Assembly (NCBI RefSeq): GCF_958450345.1
Contig: NC_088780.1
Location: forward strand, 62,581,533-62,645,532
DNA from: Calliphora vicina
Taxonomy: Eukaryota; Arthropoda; Insecta; Diptera; Calliphoridae
Direction: 5' to 3'
DNA: 64,000 nucleotides
A program made the position numbers and the translations under genes. The first letter of the stretch is position 1. The number at the start of each line of letters is the position of its first letter. Below the pieces are notes generated by a model that saw only the letters and a list, made by a program, of their open reading frames with translations, did not search any database and was not told the DNA's origin. Below are positions 1 to 10,805 of the stretch, piece after piece.

Positions 1-603
1 CCTTTTCAAAACGCTAGTTTATTTCCTTTAAATAAACCGGATACTTTTGATTGCAAATAAAAGCCGTTCAGTAGTTTGAAAATTGTAACAACTCTTTATT
101 TATTTTAAAATGTACATCAACAGAATTAAACAGTCACTCAATGTTTTTTTTATACACGTTTATAAATTCTAAATAAATACAGACACAAGTTATAATGTAC
201 ACGAATTTACTTGAAAAACACAACACACTTTAAGGCACTCAGTTGATGTTTATTCGAAAAGCGTCTCTGATAAACTCACTCACGACTGCAACCTCTGCCA
301 CTATTTATAACTCTGCCATCTGCACACTAGATTGCTCTTTAACTGTCAAAGTTCGAATATTCTAGATCATACGCCATCTGTGGTGTACTTTCTACAATGT
401 TCTTTAACTGAATATTCGAATTCAAACACCGTTGCCAACTTACGATCAATGGTCAACTGAAAGCTTTTATTTAATAATGCCCACAGATATGTTACAGTTT
501 GCAATTACAGCACTGTTATTTGAAAGCATTATGCTACTTTTAAATCAGCCCTTAAAATCGTTATATTTGAATTCAAGTACAATTTCGTAACACTGCCCCC
601 CGC

Positions 604-1056
604 TTAAGCCTGTTCGTCCCGAATATGCATAGATTCTCTTCTCCCATAGGCGGCTAGTCGTTTCAGATGTTCAACTTTAATTCCCGATATCGGTCCTCCA
701 CATTTCCGTATTCTATAAACCATGTCGTCCAATTTCATAATTACCCTATGTGGTCCTTTGCAGTGATTCCTTAATTTGGATGACAAACCCTTATTACGTT
801 GTGAGCTATATCTGGTTTTCATTTGGTCATTTGTCATTTTAATTCGTCTCCGAACGAGGTCATGCATTTCTTTTTCTGCACCTTCACCCATCTTGGAACC
901 CGGCCTGATGATCTTTTCTCTGCGGGACACACCAGGCACTCCAACAGGAACCATTCCGTCGTTGCACTGTTCAACGAGGGCCTCCATTGTTGCACGGCCA
1001 CTTCTCACATCCGCTGGTTCCAACACCAACAAACCATTGTCTATACAATCCACCAC
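604..1056 (-). pseudogene. Pol remnant: post-protease segment fused to integrase C-terminus
   Basis: A 150-codon frame just downstream of gag. The first half (around G-R-A-T-M-E-A-L-V-E-Q-C-N-D) matches the region after the protease in the sister copy at about 50.5-50.7 kb. The second half (V-R-R-R-I-K-M-T, then E-H-L-K-R-L-A-A-Y-G-R-R) matches the integrase C-terminal end of that copy at about 51.77-52.07 kb, ending in the same R-D-E-Q-A. The junction shows that all of reverse transcriptase, RNase H and most of integrase were deleted in frame. No catalytic domain remains. Confidence 0.8.
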
Positions 1057-1060
1057 TTCC

Positions 1061-2275
1061 TCATGCCTTTAAAACTGCCTCTATTAATTCCTTTAATTCG
1101 TTGACCATACTTCTATCATTTTCAGCGACAACCTCGATCTTCCGCACATCACACACCTGGGGCTTTGAAATTATCTTTGCTGTTTCTTGTACCAGCGCGA
1201 ATGAAACGGTTTCAAAGAATGATGACTTTGGTGTGGCACATACCGCATATTTTATCTCTGGATCGCGAATACCATTCACATATGGCTCTATCTTCAAATG
1301 CTCCAAAATCGAATGGTTCTCCCCTGGATAAATAAGCTGTAGCAAACGCTCGATTTCCATCGCAAAATCTTGTAGCGTCTCATTGGCATTCTGCACTCTA
1401 CCACGCAATTCCATTCGGTATAATTCTTTTTTATGTTCACCACCGTACTTACGTTTTAGCGCCTCCATTATGTCATCATAACAATTTCTGTTGCTTGCTG
1501 GCACGCTTTCAAGAACTACTGCGGCATTCCCTTTTAAGGCCAATATCAATTCTATAGCTTTTTCTTCATTGTTCCACATGTTTCTAATGGCAACTGTATC
1601 AAACTGGAATTTGAACACATTAAATGGTGTGGTGCCATCAAAACTAGGGGCCTTTATTCTACTAGAGGATTCTGGAATAATTCGTACCGCTCCTTCTTGA
1701 TACTGATGACTATTCACTTTTGTTACCAAGTCGGACACCTTTTTGTCAATTTCATCCATTCTGTTGTTAATAACTGCTCCTTCTTGACATTGAACATTAT
1801 TCACTTTTGTTTCTAAGTCCGAAACCTTTTTATCAATGACATCCACTCTGCAGTTAATAACCTCAGACATTTCCTGAATTTTCTCATCTGTTACTCTAGA
1901 AGATTCTTGAAGTTTCGCTTCCATTTCCGCTAAGTGTTTAATAGTTTCTTTGACTTCAGCTTTAACCTCAGAACGAAGTTTCTCATTGTCGGCAAGAAGT
2001 TTCTCGTTGTTGACTCTAGAAGTTTCTTGAACTTCATTAAATTTCTCCATCATAGCAGCAAACATTGTGGATAAATCCATGCTGTTCGTTGTTGCACGGG
2101 TAGAAACTTCCATTTCTTCTTTATACTCAAATTCGTAGGCTCCGATGTCAATATCTCGCCGCTTGAATTCATCTATGAGCCTCTTCTGCAACTCTGCTTT
2201 GTTACCTGCAGTTGGTAGCTCCAACTTACTGAGTTCTTTCTTGAGTTGTTCAACTTTTAGTTCCTCAAACTTCAT
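1061..2275 (-). CDS. Gag-like protein with N-terminal SAP motif (gypsy element)
   Basis: Open frame of about 404 codons. The open frame extends upstream to 2332 through the primer-binding site into the LTR, so the first Met inside the internal region (2275) is chosen as start. Residues about 5-36 form a SAP-type helix-extended-helix motif (L-K-V-E-Q-L-K-K-E-L then G-N-K-A-E-L-Q-K-R-L). Residues about 70-190 are a charged coiled coil with two near-identical 30-residue repeats sharing I-D-K-K-V-S-D-L. The C-terminal half resembles a retrotransposon gag capsid (F-D-G-T-T-P-F-N-V-F-K-F-Q-F, and Q-D-F-A-M-E-I-E-R-L). No zinc knuckle is present; the frame stops at 1061. Gag normally packages element RNA. 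The frame looks intact, so this is the only coding unit kept by the deleted element. Confidence 0.8.
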   Translation of the reverse strand: MKFEELKVEQLKKELSKLELPTAGNKAELQKRLIDEFKRRDIDIGAYEFEYKEEMEVSTRATTNSMDLSTMFAAMMEKFNEVQETSRVNNEKLLADNEKLRSEVKAEVKETIKHLAEMEAKLQESSRVTDEKIQEMSEVINCRVDVIDKKVSDLETKVNNVQCQEGAVINNRMDEIDKKVSDLVTKVNSHQYQEGAVRIIPESSSRIKAPSFDGTTPFNVFKFQFDTVAIRNMWNNEEKAIELILALKGNAAVVLESVPASNRNCYDDIMEALKRKYGGEHKKELYRMELRGRVQNANETLQDFAMEIERLLQLIYPGENHSILEHLKIEPYVNGIRDPEIKYAVCATPKSSFFETVSFALVQETAKIISKPQVCDVRKIEVVAENDRSMVNELKELIEAVLKA

Positions 2276-2528
2276 GCTTATTAATTTGCAATCCCACTTC
2301 TGACACCAATTGTTACGCTTTAACCTTTTCAAAACTCTAGTTTATTTCCTTTAAATAAACCGGATACTTTTGATTGCAAATAAAAGCCTTTCAGTAGTTT
2401 GAAAATTGTAACAACTCTTTATTTATTTTAAAATGTACAACAACAGAATTAAACAGTCACTCAATGTTTTTTTTTTATACACGTTTATAAATTCTCAGAA
2501 ATACAGACACAAGTTATAATGTACACGA

Positions 2529-3407
2529 TTCGAAGATGAAAAGTACCACGGTACACCAATGACTCATTTGGTACAATTTTAAAATAATTTTTAGCTTAAG
2601 AAATAAATTTTATTTTTTTACGTATTAAAAATTGACTTAGTAAAAAGTTGCATTAACGAATAAAATGTTAATAAGTTTGCTGTTTAAAGTTATAGCAATG
2701 TTTGCAAAAGTTGTTGAAATAGGAAAGGAATTACTTCAGTCGATTATTATTTTTACTGTTGATCTATATATAAACGGTTGTCAGATCTTACAATATTTCT
2801 GTCAGTGTTAAGAAAATGTATAAAAATTGTGTGAACTTATAATTTCTGTCTTGCAACGTTGTCAGAAAAAGCATTGTCAGTACATTGTAAAACAATAATA
2901 ATAGCTATGTTCAATAACTAAAAGTTGTTACTAGTTAGTAACAATTGTTACTGGAAAAGCGTTCATTAACTCAAAAACTTGCAAGTAGAGAAAAAATCAA
3001 GAGCGTATAAATTTTAGAGAGTGTTCTCTCGTTGCAAACTATTACAAGTTCTATTTTGAACTCGTAATAGTTAGCAGCTTATATTTTATATGTTTTGTGT
3101 TATTGTTTATTTATTTAAAATTTTATTTTTGTGGTGAAAAAATGTCAAAATAAAAGAATTTTCAATAAAATTGAAGAAAATGTGAGTATTTATACATTTT
3201 AAAAGGCATAAAATAAGGAAATTTTGTGTATAAAACAATTGTTGCTGGAAAAGCGTTCATTTACTTTTTACTATTTTTGAGAATTTAAGAGAGTAATTTT
3301 GTAAATTTTGATTTTATTCTCTCGTTGCAAGTATTTACTGGGAAAGTAAATGAACAGACCTAATGTCAGGCATCTGAAACATAATATTTATCAATGGAAA
3401 CAGTATA
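2529..3407. other. AT-rich intron sequence without a gene
   Basis: No coding signal. The segment contains two related stretches (about 2950-3060 and 3235-3350) that share GGAAAAGCGTTCATT and CTCTCGTTGCAA motifs, so it includes an old internally repeated element that I cannot classify. Confidence 0.5.
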
Positions 3408-3849
3408 CAGTCACTCACATTAAAACTCGGGCAGACGCATAATAAAACTTCTACTCACAATATATTTGTGTTGATGAAAGAAAATATGTTTTTTTTTCTT
3501 ATAAAATGTACACGATGGCTTAACTTAAATAAGGTCACTTTTCAGTCTCACATATAAATTCGGGTACTACATAAAAATCAACAATATTTGAATACAACGA
3601 CAAGTTAGTTGTTGCTCCACCTTTTTGATTTTCAACAGTTTGTAACCGACTCGGCATCGATTCTACTATTTTTTTGCAAACATCAGGGCTTATTTTATTC
3701 CACTCTTCCTGCGGAGCAATTTTCAAGAGTTGAATTGATGTACACTGCCTGTCCTGCATCCGGCGACCTAGTTCGTCCCACAAATGTTCAATAACATTGA
3801 GGTCGGTACTTTGTGCAGGAGTTTTGATTACCTTCGGACAGTTATACAC
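3408..3849 (-). pseudogene. Tc1-type transposase C-terminal remnant
   Basis: Minus-strand frame 3849-3535 encodes about 104 residues ending the DDE domain of a Tc1-like transposase: P-A-Q-S-T-D-L-N-V-I-E-H-L-W-D (the S-D-L-N-x-I-E-x-x-W block carrying the last catalytic acidic residue), then S-M-P-S-R-L and K-G-G-A-T. The first two catalytic Asp residues and the DNA-binding domain are absent. A TA followed by CAGTCACTCAC at 3408 is the likely remaining inverted terminal repeat. The 5' side is replaced by a piece of the long-palindrome family (about 3850-3950). Confidence 0.8.
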
Positions 3850-4148
3850 GTAATTGTGAAATGTACACGTAATTGTCGTTCTAATAAGATATAAAAGACA
3901 AAAATTGGTTGAAAAATTTTAAAGTTATTAAAAAATCGCTTCATTGTGACCTGAAATCACATACCATTAATTCGTTGTATATTTACTCTTATTGTCAGAT
4001 ACTGTCTCTCATTCTATACTCTGTCGTTGGTTGTTATTGTTCTTCATTCACACTCATTATTTTGTAAATAAATACCCAACGATCTGAAGTAACTGTTGTG
4101 CTGGTGAATGTCTTGAGTAGCATATGAATGTGCTTGTGCAGCCCTTTA

Positions 4149-4580
4149 ATATATACCCTTCTCACGAAGGTATAGGGTATAAAAACAACAACGCCAAACG
4201 AAACAAAACACCAAAAACCAAATACGCAAAGTAATGAAACCAACACACATCCAAACATACGTTTTGTTGCTTTTTTGTCAAATCATGCAATAAATAGTCT
4301 TTTTTGACGAAATTTTGCAGAGGTTGTCTAGGATTTTTGCTCATATCTCCGTTATTTATTATTTGATTATTATTATTGAAGATTTGGATTCCGGAGATAT
4401 CTGGGGTCTTCAGAAAATTGATTTCAACAGACAGACAGACGGACATGGCTTAATCGACTCCGCTATCTATAAGGATCCAGAATATATATACTTTATAGGG
4501 TCGGAAAATTATATTGTGGAAATTAGAAACGGAATGACAAACATACATATATACCCTTCTCACGAAGGTGAAGGGTATAA
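4149..4580 (+). repeat. Dispersed hairpin-ended repeat, copy 1
   Basis: Begins ATATACCCTTCTCACGAAGG and ends with ACCCTTCTCACGAAGGTGAAGGGTAT, so both ends contain a small GAAGGGTAT hairpin. The interior includes CCGGAGATATCTGGGG, a CAGACAGACAGACGGACATGG stretch and GACTCCGCTATCTATAAGG. The same sequences occur at 17.55-18.53 kb (+) and 21.1-23.6 kb (-). No transposase is present, so this is a non-autonomous element of unknown superfamily. Confidence 0.7.
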
Positions 4581-4599
4581 AAAGTGAAATAGTACTAAA

Positions 4600-5967
4600 C
4601 AAGGTATACCAAGTAGTCCGACCCTTTGACAGCAGTACCTAACTCTAGACATGTGTTAGTGAAAAAGTACCTAACTCTAAACATGTGTTAGTAACAAAAA
4701 TTTACATGTGTTGGTGACTTTTTAATTTTCACCAGACACACAGAGTTTTATAAAAATGTTTAAATTTTAATTTATTTAAATTTTGTTCTATGTATTTTCA
4801 ATACCAAAAATTTAAAATCTGTTATATATGTAATTGAAATTTACTATAAATAAAATTAAGTGTCAAAAATTAATAAAAAATTATTTTTTTCATTTGAACA
4901 CGCTAATTTTGTGTTTCGGAAATAAAAGTATTTTAAAAATTTGACAAATATTGTGTGGAGGTGTAACAAAGCTGTTCGGTATATATTTAGTCGGAAATCA
5001 AAGTTAAAATTTCTAGTATATTGAAGTGTTCAATTCTCTCACAAGGGTGTTGAATTCACACCCTATATGTGATAGAGTAATTTAAAAAATAGAGAGTCGG
5101 ACTACTTGCTATACTTTGCAGCGTTGCCACTCATAAAATATTTTTCCTACCAAATTTCAGATTAAAAACTACCAAAACCAACCAAATTTTAAATATTTCT
5201 GAAATGCTATTTGGATTCCTTTCAAAATCAAATAGTTAAATTAAAATTATATTATTGCTGCTATAGCATTACCCTGAGGATGAATATTATTTAATTACAC
5301 TACAATCATAAATATTTCACATCTAAAAATTGTGTGTGAATCGTTTTATAATTGACCATAAGCCCCATATAAGGCCCATTTCTAAAACTTATTTTAACTA
5401 GCATAAAACTCCTAAAAGTGTTGGTATCCCGACAAAATTCAACATAAATAAGTTTCATGGCGATCGATACATAATTGGTCATAGCTGCCCACTTCTGAAA
5501 ATCACTCACGAAAATAAATTATTGAAATTTTAAAAGAAAAATGTTTTTGCTCAATACTTATTACTTCTTTTAACATTACTACACACAATTTAAATAATAT
5601 GTGTTATAATTTTGAAATATTTAAAATGTGTAAATTAAATGTATAATACGTTAAAAGTTTTAGTATTGCAAGGCCTTTGGCATTTTATGAACTGAACACT
5701 ACTAAATACGTACACATTTACTTCACTAAACTAAAAATTTAAGATAATTCTGTCTTCATATTTTATAAATAATTTTATTATTTTGGATTAACATAGTTTT
5801 TTTTGTTAAGTTTTTTGTTAATTTGTTCTTAAAAATACGTATTCAAAAAACCTACCAAAATGCGACAAAAATCGGAACAAACCAACCAAACTACCAAAAG
5901 TCAATTTGTTAACTTAAAACTACCAATTTTGGTCCAATTGGACCAAAGCGGCAACGCTGATACTTTG
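4600..5967. mobile_element. hAT-type MITE (CAAGGTATACC ends), split by a second insertion
   Basis: The left end CAAGGTATACCAAGTAGTCC (4600) pairs with the right end ...GGACTACTTGCTATACTTTG, whose last 8 bases are 5111-5118 or the duplicated 5960-5967. Flanks are GTACTAAA (4592-4599) and GTACAAAA (5968-5975), an 8 bp target duplication with one mismatch, as made by hAT transposases. The interior matches a repeat at 25.5-26.0 kb. It is non-coding. The second hAT-type element is inserted exactly 8 bp from its right end. Confidence 0.8.
5119..5959. mobile_element. hAT-type MITE, 841 bp, with perfect 8 bp target duplication
   Basis: Terminal inverted repeats CAGCGTTGCC / GGCAACGCTG flank AT-rich non-coding DNA, and ATACTTTG is present on both sides (5111-5118 and 5960-5967). 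CAGCGTTGCC is a classical hAT-type end. Internal motifs ACCTACCAAA and ACCAACCAAA recur near both ends. No transposase is encoded. Confidence 0.9.
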
Positions 5968-5975
5968 GTACAAAA

Positions 5976-6430
5976 CTTGTTGTTTGTCAATTCACAATCG
6001 GTGTCGTAGCCATAGAGAACATTTAGTGCCGTTTTCGGATATCGGTTATATGATAATGCCGTATTGATATACTACATACATACATAACACAAATGCTGAA
6101 ATTAATACAATGAGTGGCGGTGTATGTTTAATAAATAAGTTTGCTTGTTGGTGAAATTATTGCTGTATTTATATTGTCTAATTATAAAAGAATATCTTGT
6201 TTGTTATATTTGTGTATACTCGTACACTTCATTTAACACTGTATAGATAATCTACATATTAGAGACCAACCATGTGTTCATCATAAAAGAAAAAAGAGTG
6301 TTATAAATAAATAGATATGCATATTCAATCAATTACTCTACACTACGATGGTTTTCATTTTTAAATATCCCTTTTTATTTTCTTGTGCGTTGATGAGAAA
6401 TAGCAATTCACGCTGTTTTAGGTTAAATAT
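5976..6430. other. AT-rich intron sequence without a gene
   Basis: No open frame with family resemblance and no clear repeat ends; nothing recognised. Confidence 0.5.
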
Positions 6431-8015
6431 GTACAATAGAGTGGGTCAATTTTTTTCTCGACAAGCGGTTATCAAAATCGTAATCTACGATGAATTCGAA
6501 GAAGTTTTGCCGAAGAAACCATGGGACTAAAATCAAAATGGAGCTTCCCATTTTTAACGCGAAACTTTTCCTTTCGTATTTTATATTTTTGTTTAAATAT
6601 GCTAACATTTTATTGAGCCTTTTAAGAAACTTGACTATGATGTTTGGGCTTAAATTGAAATAGTAAGCATTTATCTCGTAAATTAGCAAAAGTTTCCTTA
6701 AATTTTTAAAGATGTTAAAATTAATAAATACCTATAAGATGATTAAATAAAAATTCTTTAAATTTTCTAATTGCCAATCTGTCTAAAGTAATTGTAGACA
6801 ATTGTTGTTATATCTATTTCATAAATACGCTTTATGACAATTTTATAACCAATAGCATATATCAAATAATATACAATACTCCTCTAAGCCAACAACTTCC
6901 AGCAAATAGCACTTGACCACGTTAAATCGTTCAGTGGATTTAGTTGAAACAAAAAAAAATAAGAAATACGTATTCGTACGTATTTTCTCAACTTAATTAA
7001 TAAACTACTAAATAAATACAAGTGTTTACGAGTAGATTTTTTAATAAGAAATAAAAACCAACTAAACTTTTGTCAGTTCAATTAACTGTCGTTAAATATT
7101 ATGACTGACTGACAGCTACGTCGAGCGCTTTAACATTCATTCGTTTCTATTTACTCTCTCCATAACCATAAACCATAATGTAGAGAAAAACACCCAGAGG
7201 TTGCTGCCTACCAAGTTGATCTCTTCAACATCCTACTACACAGTGGCTTGCTGTGTTTCTGCGTATGTTTAATACAATAAATTATTAAATTGTTAGTAAC
7301 ACAAACTAAATGATAAACTTAAAAAGTTAATAACAAATATCAATTATTTTTTCTAACATGTTATTTAGCTAACAAACGTACCGATCTATTACAGTTTTGT
7401 TAGATCATGGATAATTGCATTGAATGTGTGTGTTTTACGGGATTGTTAGGGATGGAGAAAAGATTTTGGGACATTTTAGAAGATTTTCTTATATAGTGTA
7501 GACTTTTGGCTTAACCAAAATAGAGTACAGTGGAGTCGGGAGAGAGTGAACTAATTAATGCAAGGCCTGCTCACTTTATCCAATAAATTCACTTTATCGA
7601 GACTGAAAAAATTATAAAAAATTCATAAAATTTTATGTCAAAAATGTACATTTTATTATATTTTTATAAAGAAACACCAATTTGACACCCCAATTGGGGT
7701 TCTTGAGACTCCGCCCACCTTAGTGTTGAAAGTCCAAATTCAAAACGTAAGCCTAGCAACACCTCCTCTATAGTCGTGGGAAATTTTTCATTTCCGCCAC
7801 TGTGACCCAAAATATCGGTTTTAGGTTCTCCCACAACCACAATATGAGATTTTGTAACCATCCTCGGGTGTAGTTTATTGATAATCTCCTCCATTTGCAA
7901 AGATTCATCTTTTTTGCCATTCTTAAACATACTTAGAATTCATCGTAGATTACGATTTTGATAACCGCTTGTTGCATTTTTTTGGCTCCATACAAATTGA
8001 CCCACTCTAATGTAC
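6431..8015. mobile_element. Terminal-inverted-repeat element, about 1.58 kb
   Basis: GTACAATAGAGTGGGTCAAT on the left pairs with ATTGACCCACTCTAATGTAC on the right. The repeats continue inward, and a 36-base block containing CGGTTATCAAAATCGTAATC is exact in both arms; the right arm carries about 15 extra bases. A TA dinucleotide adjoins the GGGTC end on both sides, suggesting a Tc1/mariner-like TA target. One minus-strand frame inside (7930-7664, 88 residues) is not recognised and may be a decayed transposase piece. A related 450 bp element lies at 30.03 kb. Confidence 0.75.
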
Positions 8016-8179
8016 AAGCAAATTAACAAACGAACTCGTATTCTTTCCAAAAAAAATTAAATACAATTTCGTAAAATACTCATTTGGATAATTTAATGTT
8101 TTTATTGTTATTGTTACATTCATTCATACATATTTATTAAGTATTCATTGTTAGTTATATTATTGATTATCATTTACAG

Positions 8180-8413
8180 AATATCTATTGTGGTAAAGCT
8201 GCTGATATATGGGCATTGGGTGCAACACTGTATGCATTAGTTTATGGCAATGTCCCCTTTGTAGCCTCTTCCGTTCCAGCATTATATGAGAAAATAAAAA
8301 ATCAAGAACTATCGTTTTCTGAAAATCCAAAAACTTCTGTTGAGCTCAGAGACTGCATTCAGTGTATGTTAAAGAAGGATCCAGCGGATCGTATAACTTT
8401 GCCACAATTAAAG
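8180..8413 (+). CDS. CaMKK: CaMKK exon: C-terminal lobe of kinase domain
   Basis: This exon encodes 78 codons of a Ser/Thr kinase C-lobe. It opens with a C-G-K-A-A-D-I-W-A-L-G stretch (kinase subdomain IX, with the conserved D-x-W-x-x-G) and runs through a Y-G-x-x-P-F segment to K-K-D-P-A-D-R-I (subdomain XI, with the conserved Arg). It is bounded by a polypyrimidine/AG acceptor (AG at 8178-8179) and a consensus donor AAG|GTAAGT, both in phase 0. In the CaMKK family this enzyme phosphorylates the activation loops of CaMKI, CaMKIV and AMPK in the cytosol in response to Ca2+/calmodulin. The family assignment rests on this exon together with the next one, whose tail is CaMKK-specific. The ATP-binding lobe and catalytic loop must come from exons left of the window. 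No stop or frameshift is present. Confidence 0.9.
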
Positions 8414-9428
8414 GTAAGTTGAAACACTTGTAACGTATACGGAATGAAATTGCAACAAAACATGTATTCATATGTATGTATGTATTCATATACTTTTGTG
8501 GTACTTATGAAGAAATTTATATACAGGTGTTGAAAATATCGATGTTTGCACTTTTCTGAGCTCCTATTTGAGTTTCATGGTCTTATTTTTTTGATTTTTA
8601 TTTTTAATAATCTACAAAAACTCTTCTATTTAAAAAGGTCGAAAAACGTTCAAATTATTTTTAATTTAAAAAAATATGGACATTTTTTCACTTTAGAAAG
8701 TCCGGAATTTCAAGGGTGTTGGAAACACCATAATCATCTGTGCGTGACAGTTGGATGATGGAACAGTTAAGAAGAACTTTCTTTTTAAAAATAATCCCTG
8801 ATGTTTCTTTTTATCAAATGATTATTTTTGTCTACACATTTCATAATATATTAATTAGAATTGATGATCAAAGCCAGATTTTCAAATGGTGTTTTAAAGT
8901 ATTAAGGTAAAACATAACGTAATTCAAAATAAGTCCTAAAACACTAATAGCTCATATACTTTTTCTTTCGGGCGTTGTCAAGCAGTATTCGAGTTTATGT
9001 TATTAAAATGGACCCTACTAGGTTAGACCTATTGGATAGTAATGCAGACACAATTTTTCAACAAGATCGGTCAAGAACTCTCTGAGTTAGAGGTGGTAAA
9101 AATTTGACATTTTGGCAAAATATGTATTTCGTCTCATCCATCGCGACGGCTCAATTTTTAATATTGCAGGTTCTATACGCGACAGTTTATGAAATTTTCG
9201 CGACTTTAATCTATTTTTTTATATGATTACAATGCCTATTACCATAAAAGGGAAATCCACGTCTTTTGGTATATAACCTTTTTGGATGATTTTGATCTTC
9301 AATTTTGTCAATTTATTCATGTCATTTGCTGTGTAAATATAGCTCTTAACCCTCCATTAGTCGCAATCATTTTCAATTGAGACTAGTCGCAATGTATAAA
9401 ATTGATATCAACAAAAGAAAGGTGCGTT

Positions 9429-9786
9429 TGCATTGGCGTAGATAGGGGGGTGCAGGGGTGGTCAAAACCACCCCAGACTCGCATCTGCCCACCCCAGATA
9501 AAAATTTGGAAAGTCGCAGAAAGATTTTTTTGGATTTGTAGATTGTTCCGTTATGAGATTCCTGTGCCCTAGAACATTAATAATGGGGTTTTTGGAACCC
9601 AAAGAGTTAAAAAATATTCCAATGCCAATCGTACAACGGAGCACATGTAATGTTTGGTTTTTACAAGCTAAAATAAAGGAGTCAAATCTGCAAGCCATTT
9701 TGGTTCATTGTTTATCCGACAGGCTAAACTTAGTTATTGTGGATTCTAGTTCACACATATCATCAGCGCAAACATTCTTAGCATAG
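9429..9786 (+). pseudogene. hAT transposase scrap (ZMYM/DUF4371-like)
   Basis: The plus-strand frame ending at 9786 contains I-L-V-H-C-L-S-D-R-L-N-L-V-I-V-D-S, which matches the V-H-C-x-x-H-x-L-N-L-V-x-V-D block of hAT transposases related to zinc-finger MYM proteins; the usual His is Asp here. Upstream (9430-9500) is a GC-rich GTAGATAGGGGGGTGCAGGG stretch with CACCCC repeats, as in the ends of such elements. Only about 30 residues of the domain are recognisable, so it is a dead fragment. Confidence 0.6.
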
Positions 9787-9867
9787 AGGCTTTATGCATT
9801 CACTTTTCGAAACCAGAAAATAATAATGATTTAAAAAGCCTAAGCCAAGCTCTTCAAATTAAACAGT

Positions 9868-10456
9868 ATTAAATTTCAACAAACATGCGTGTGCATTTGC
9901 TGCAATACCCTTCTGCCGAAACATTGTCAAAACAATAGTTGGACATCGGAAATGGAAAAATACCAATTGATCCCCCACAAATGAGATTTCCTTCCCAAAA
10001 TTCTGCCAAATTCAAATGAATATTCAAGCCGTTGTTGACAATGTATTCCCAAGTCTTACAACCAACTACAAAAATTCGGATTGGCTGTGGGAACATGCAA
10101 TTTTGGCACCAACAAATTATTATGGTAACAAGTTCAATGAACAAATACAATTGAAACTGCCTGGCGAAACAATAAAATACAAATCGATTGACACAGTATT
10201 GAACGATGAACAAGCCGTCAAGTATCCTACTGAATTTTTGAATTCATTGGAACCAGCCAGATACATGTGGCGGCACATGTATTAACATTGAAGGTTGGAT
10301 CACCGACTTTATCCGACACTGTATATTAAAATCGAGATACAATATAAATCAGATGTTTTCTAAGGGCCAGCAACGTGGACCGGGTTTCTTATAAAATTAT
10401 TTCATATTTCTTATTTTACTACGATATGGGTAGCGAAGCTCACTGGGTTAAGCTAG
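9868..10456 (+). pseudogene. Helitron remnant: end of Pif1-like helicase and 3' terminus
   Basis: Around 9872 a frame reads N-M-R-V-H-L-L-Q with A-E-T-L-S-K-Q, then, after small frame shifts, D-W-L-W-E-H-A-I-L-A-P-T-N and K-S-I-D-T-V-L, followed by K-Y-P-T-E-F-L-N-S-L-E. These are conserved blocks of the Helitron-encoded Pif1 helicase C-terminal half. The motif after N-S-L is broken. The segment ends with GGGTTAAGCTAG|T, the CTAG-then-T arrangement of Helitron 3' ends. Rep and helicase motifs I-III are missing. A sister copy lies at 24.6-25.26 kb. Confidence 0.8.
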
Positions 10457-10805
10457 TGGTTTTATAAATATGGCGTCTTACAGATTGCAATATGGAAATT
10501 TAAGACATCATAATATCTTGAAAGATAGTGATAGAATAAATAAAAAATCTATTTTTCGATCTCCCTAACGTATTCCTGGTACATCACAAAATTATGAACT
10601 AAAGCTTACTATATGTATCTACTTTTTGTGTAGGATCGAATGGTAAAGTATGATTTCAAATCACTGGTTTTAGCAGCAGAAGGAGTTGGAATTTTAAGAA
10701 AATAATTACAACTTAGTGATCAGTGATGCGAAAACCTTCTTAAAAGGTATGATAACACAAAAACCAAATTAATTGTTTTTGAAATTAAGCCTTACATCTG
10801 TATAC

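Larger units (their letters stand above)
1..2528 (-). mobile_element. Ty3/gypsy-type LTR retrotransposon, internally deleted
   Basis: Read on the minus strand. The 3' LTR (1-592) starts TGTTACG at 592 and runs off the window; by comparison with the other LTR only about 13 bases are missing. The 5' LTR occupies 2311 to about 2528 and has lost its upstream part. LTR ends are inverted (TGTTACG/CGTAACA). Just inside the 5' LTR is a primer-binding-like TTGGTGTCAGAAGTGGGAT; before the 3' LTR is a polypurine AGCGGGGGGCAG. The internal part is only about 1.7 kb: gag, then a scrap that joins a post-protease segment directly to the integrase C-terminus. Protease, reverse transcriptase, RNase H and the integrase core are missing. 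The same family recurs on the + strand at 50.07-53.9 kb. Confidence 0.9.

Noticed and set aside
776..1331. Plus-strand frames opposite the gypsy gag and pol scrap
   Set aside because: Antisense shadows of a recognised minus-strand coding region; no independent similarity.
8546..8758. A 70-codon plus frame in the CaMKK intron
   Set aside because: Low-complexity Phe/Leu/Asn composition typical of AT-rich noise; no splice support and no recognisable motif.
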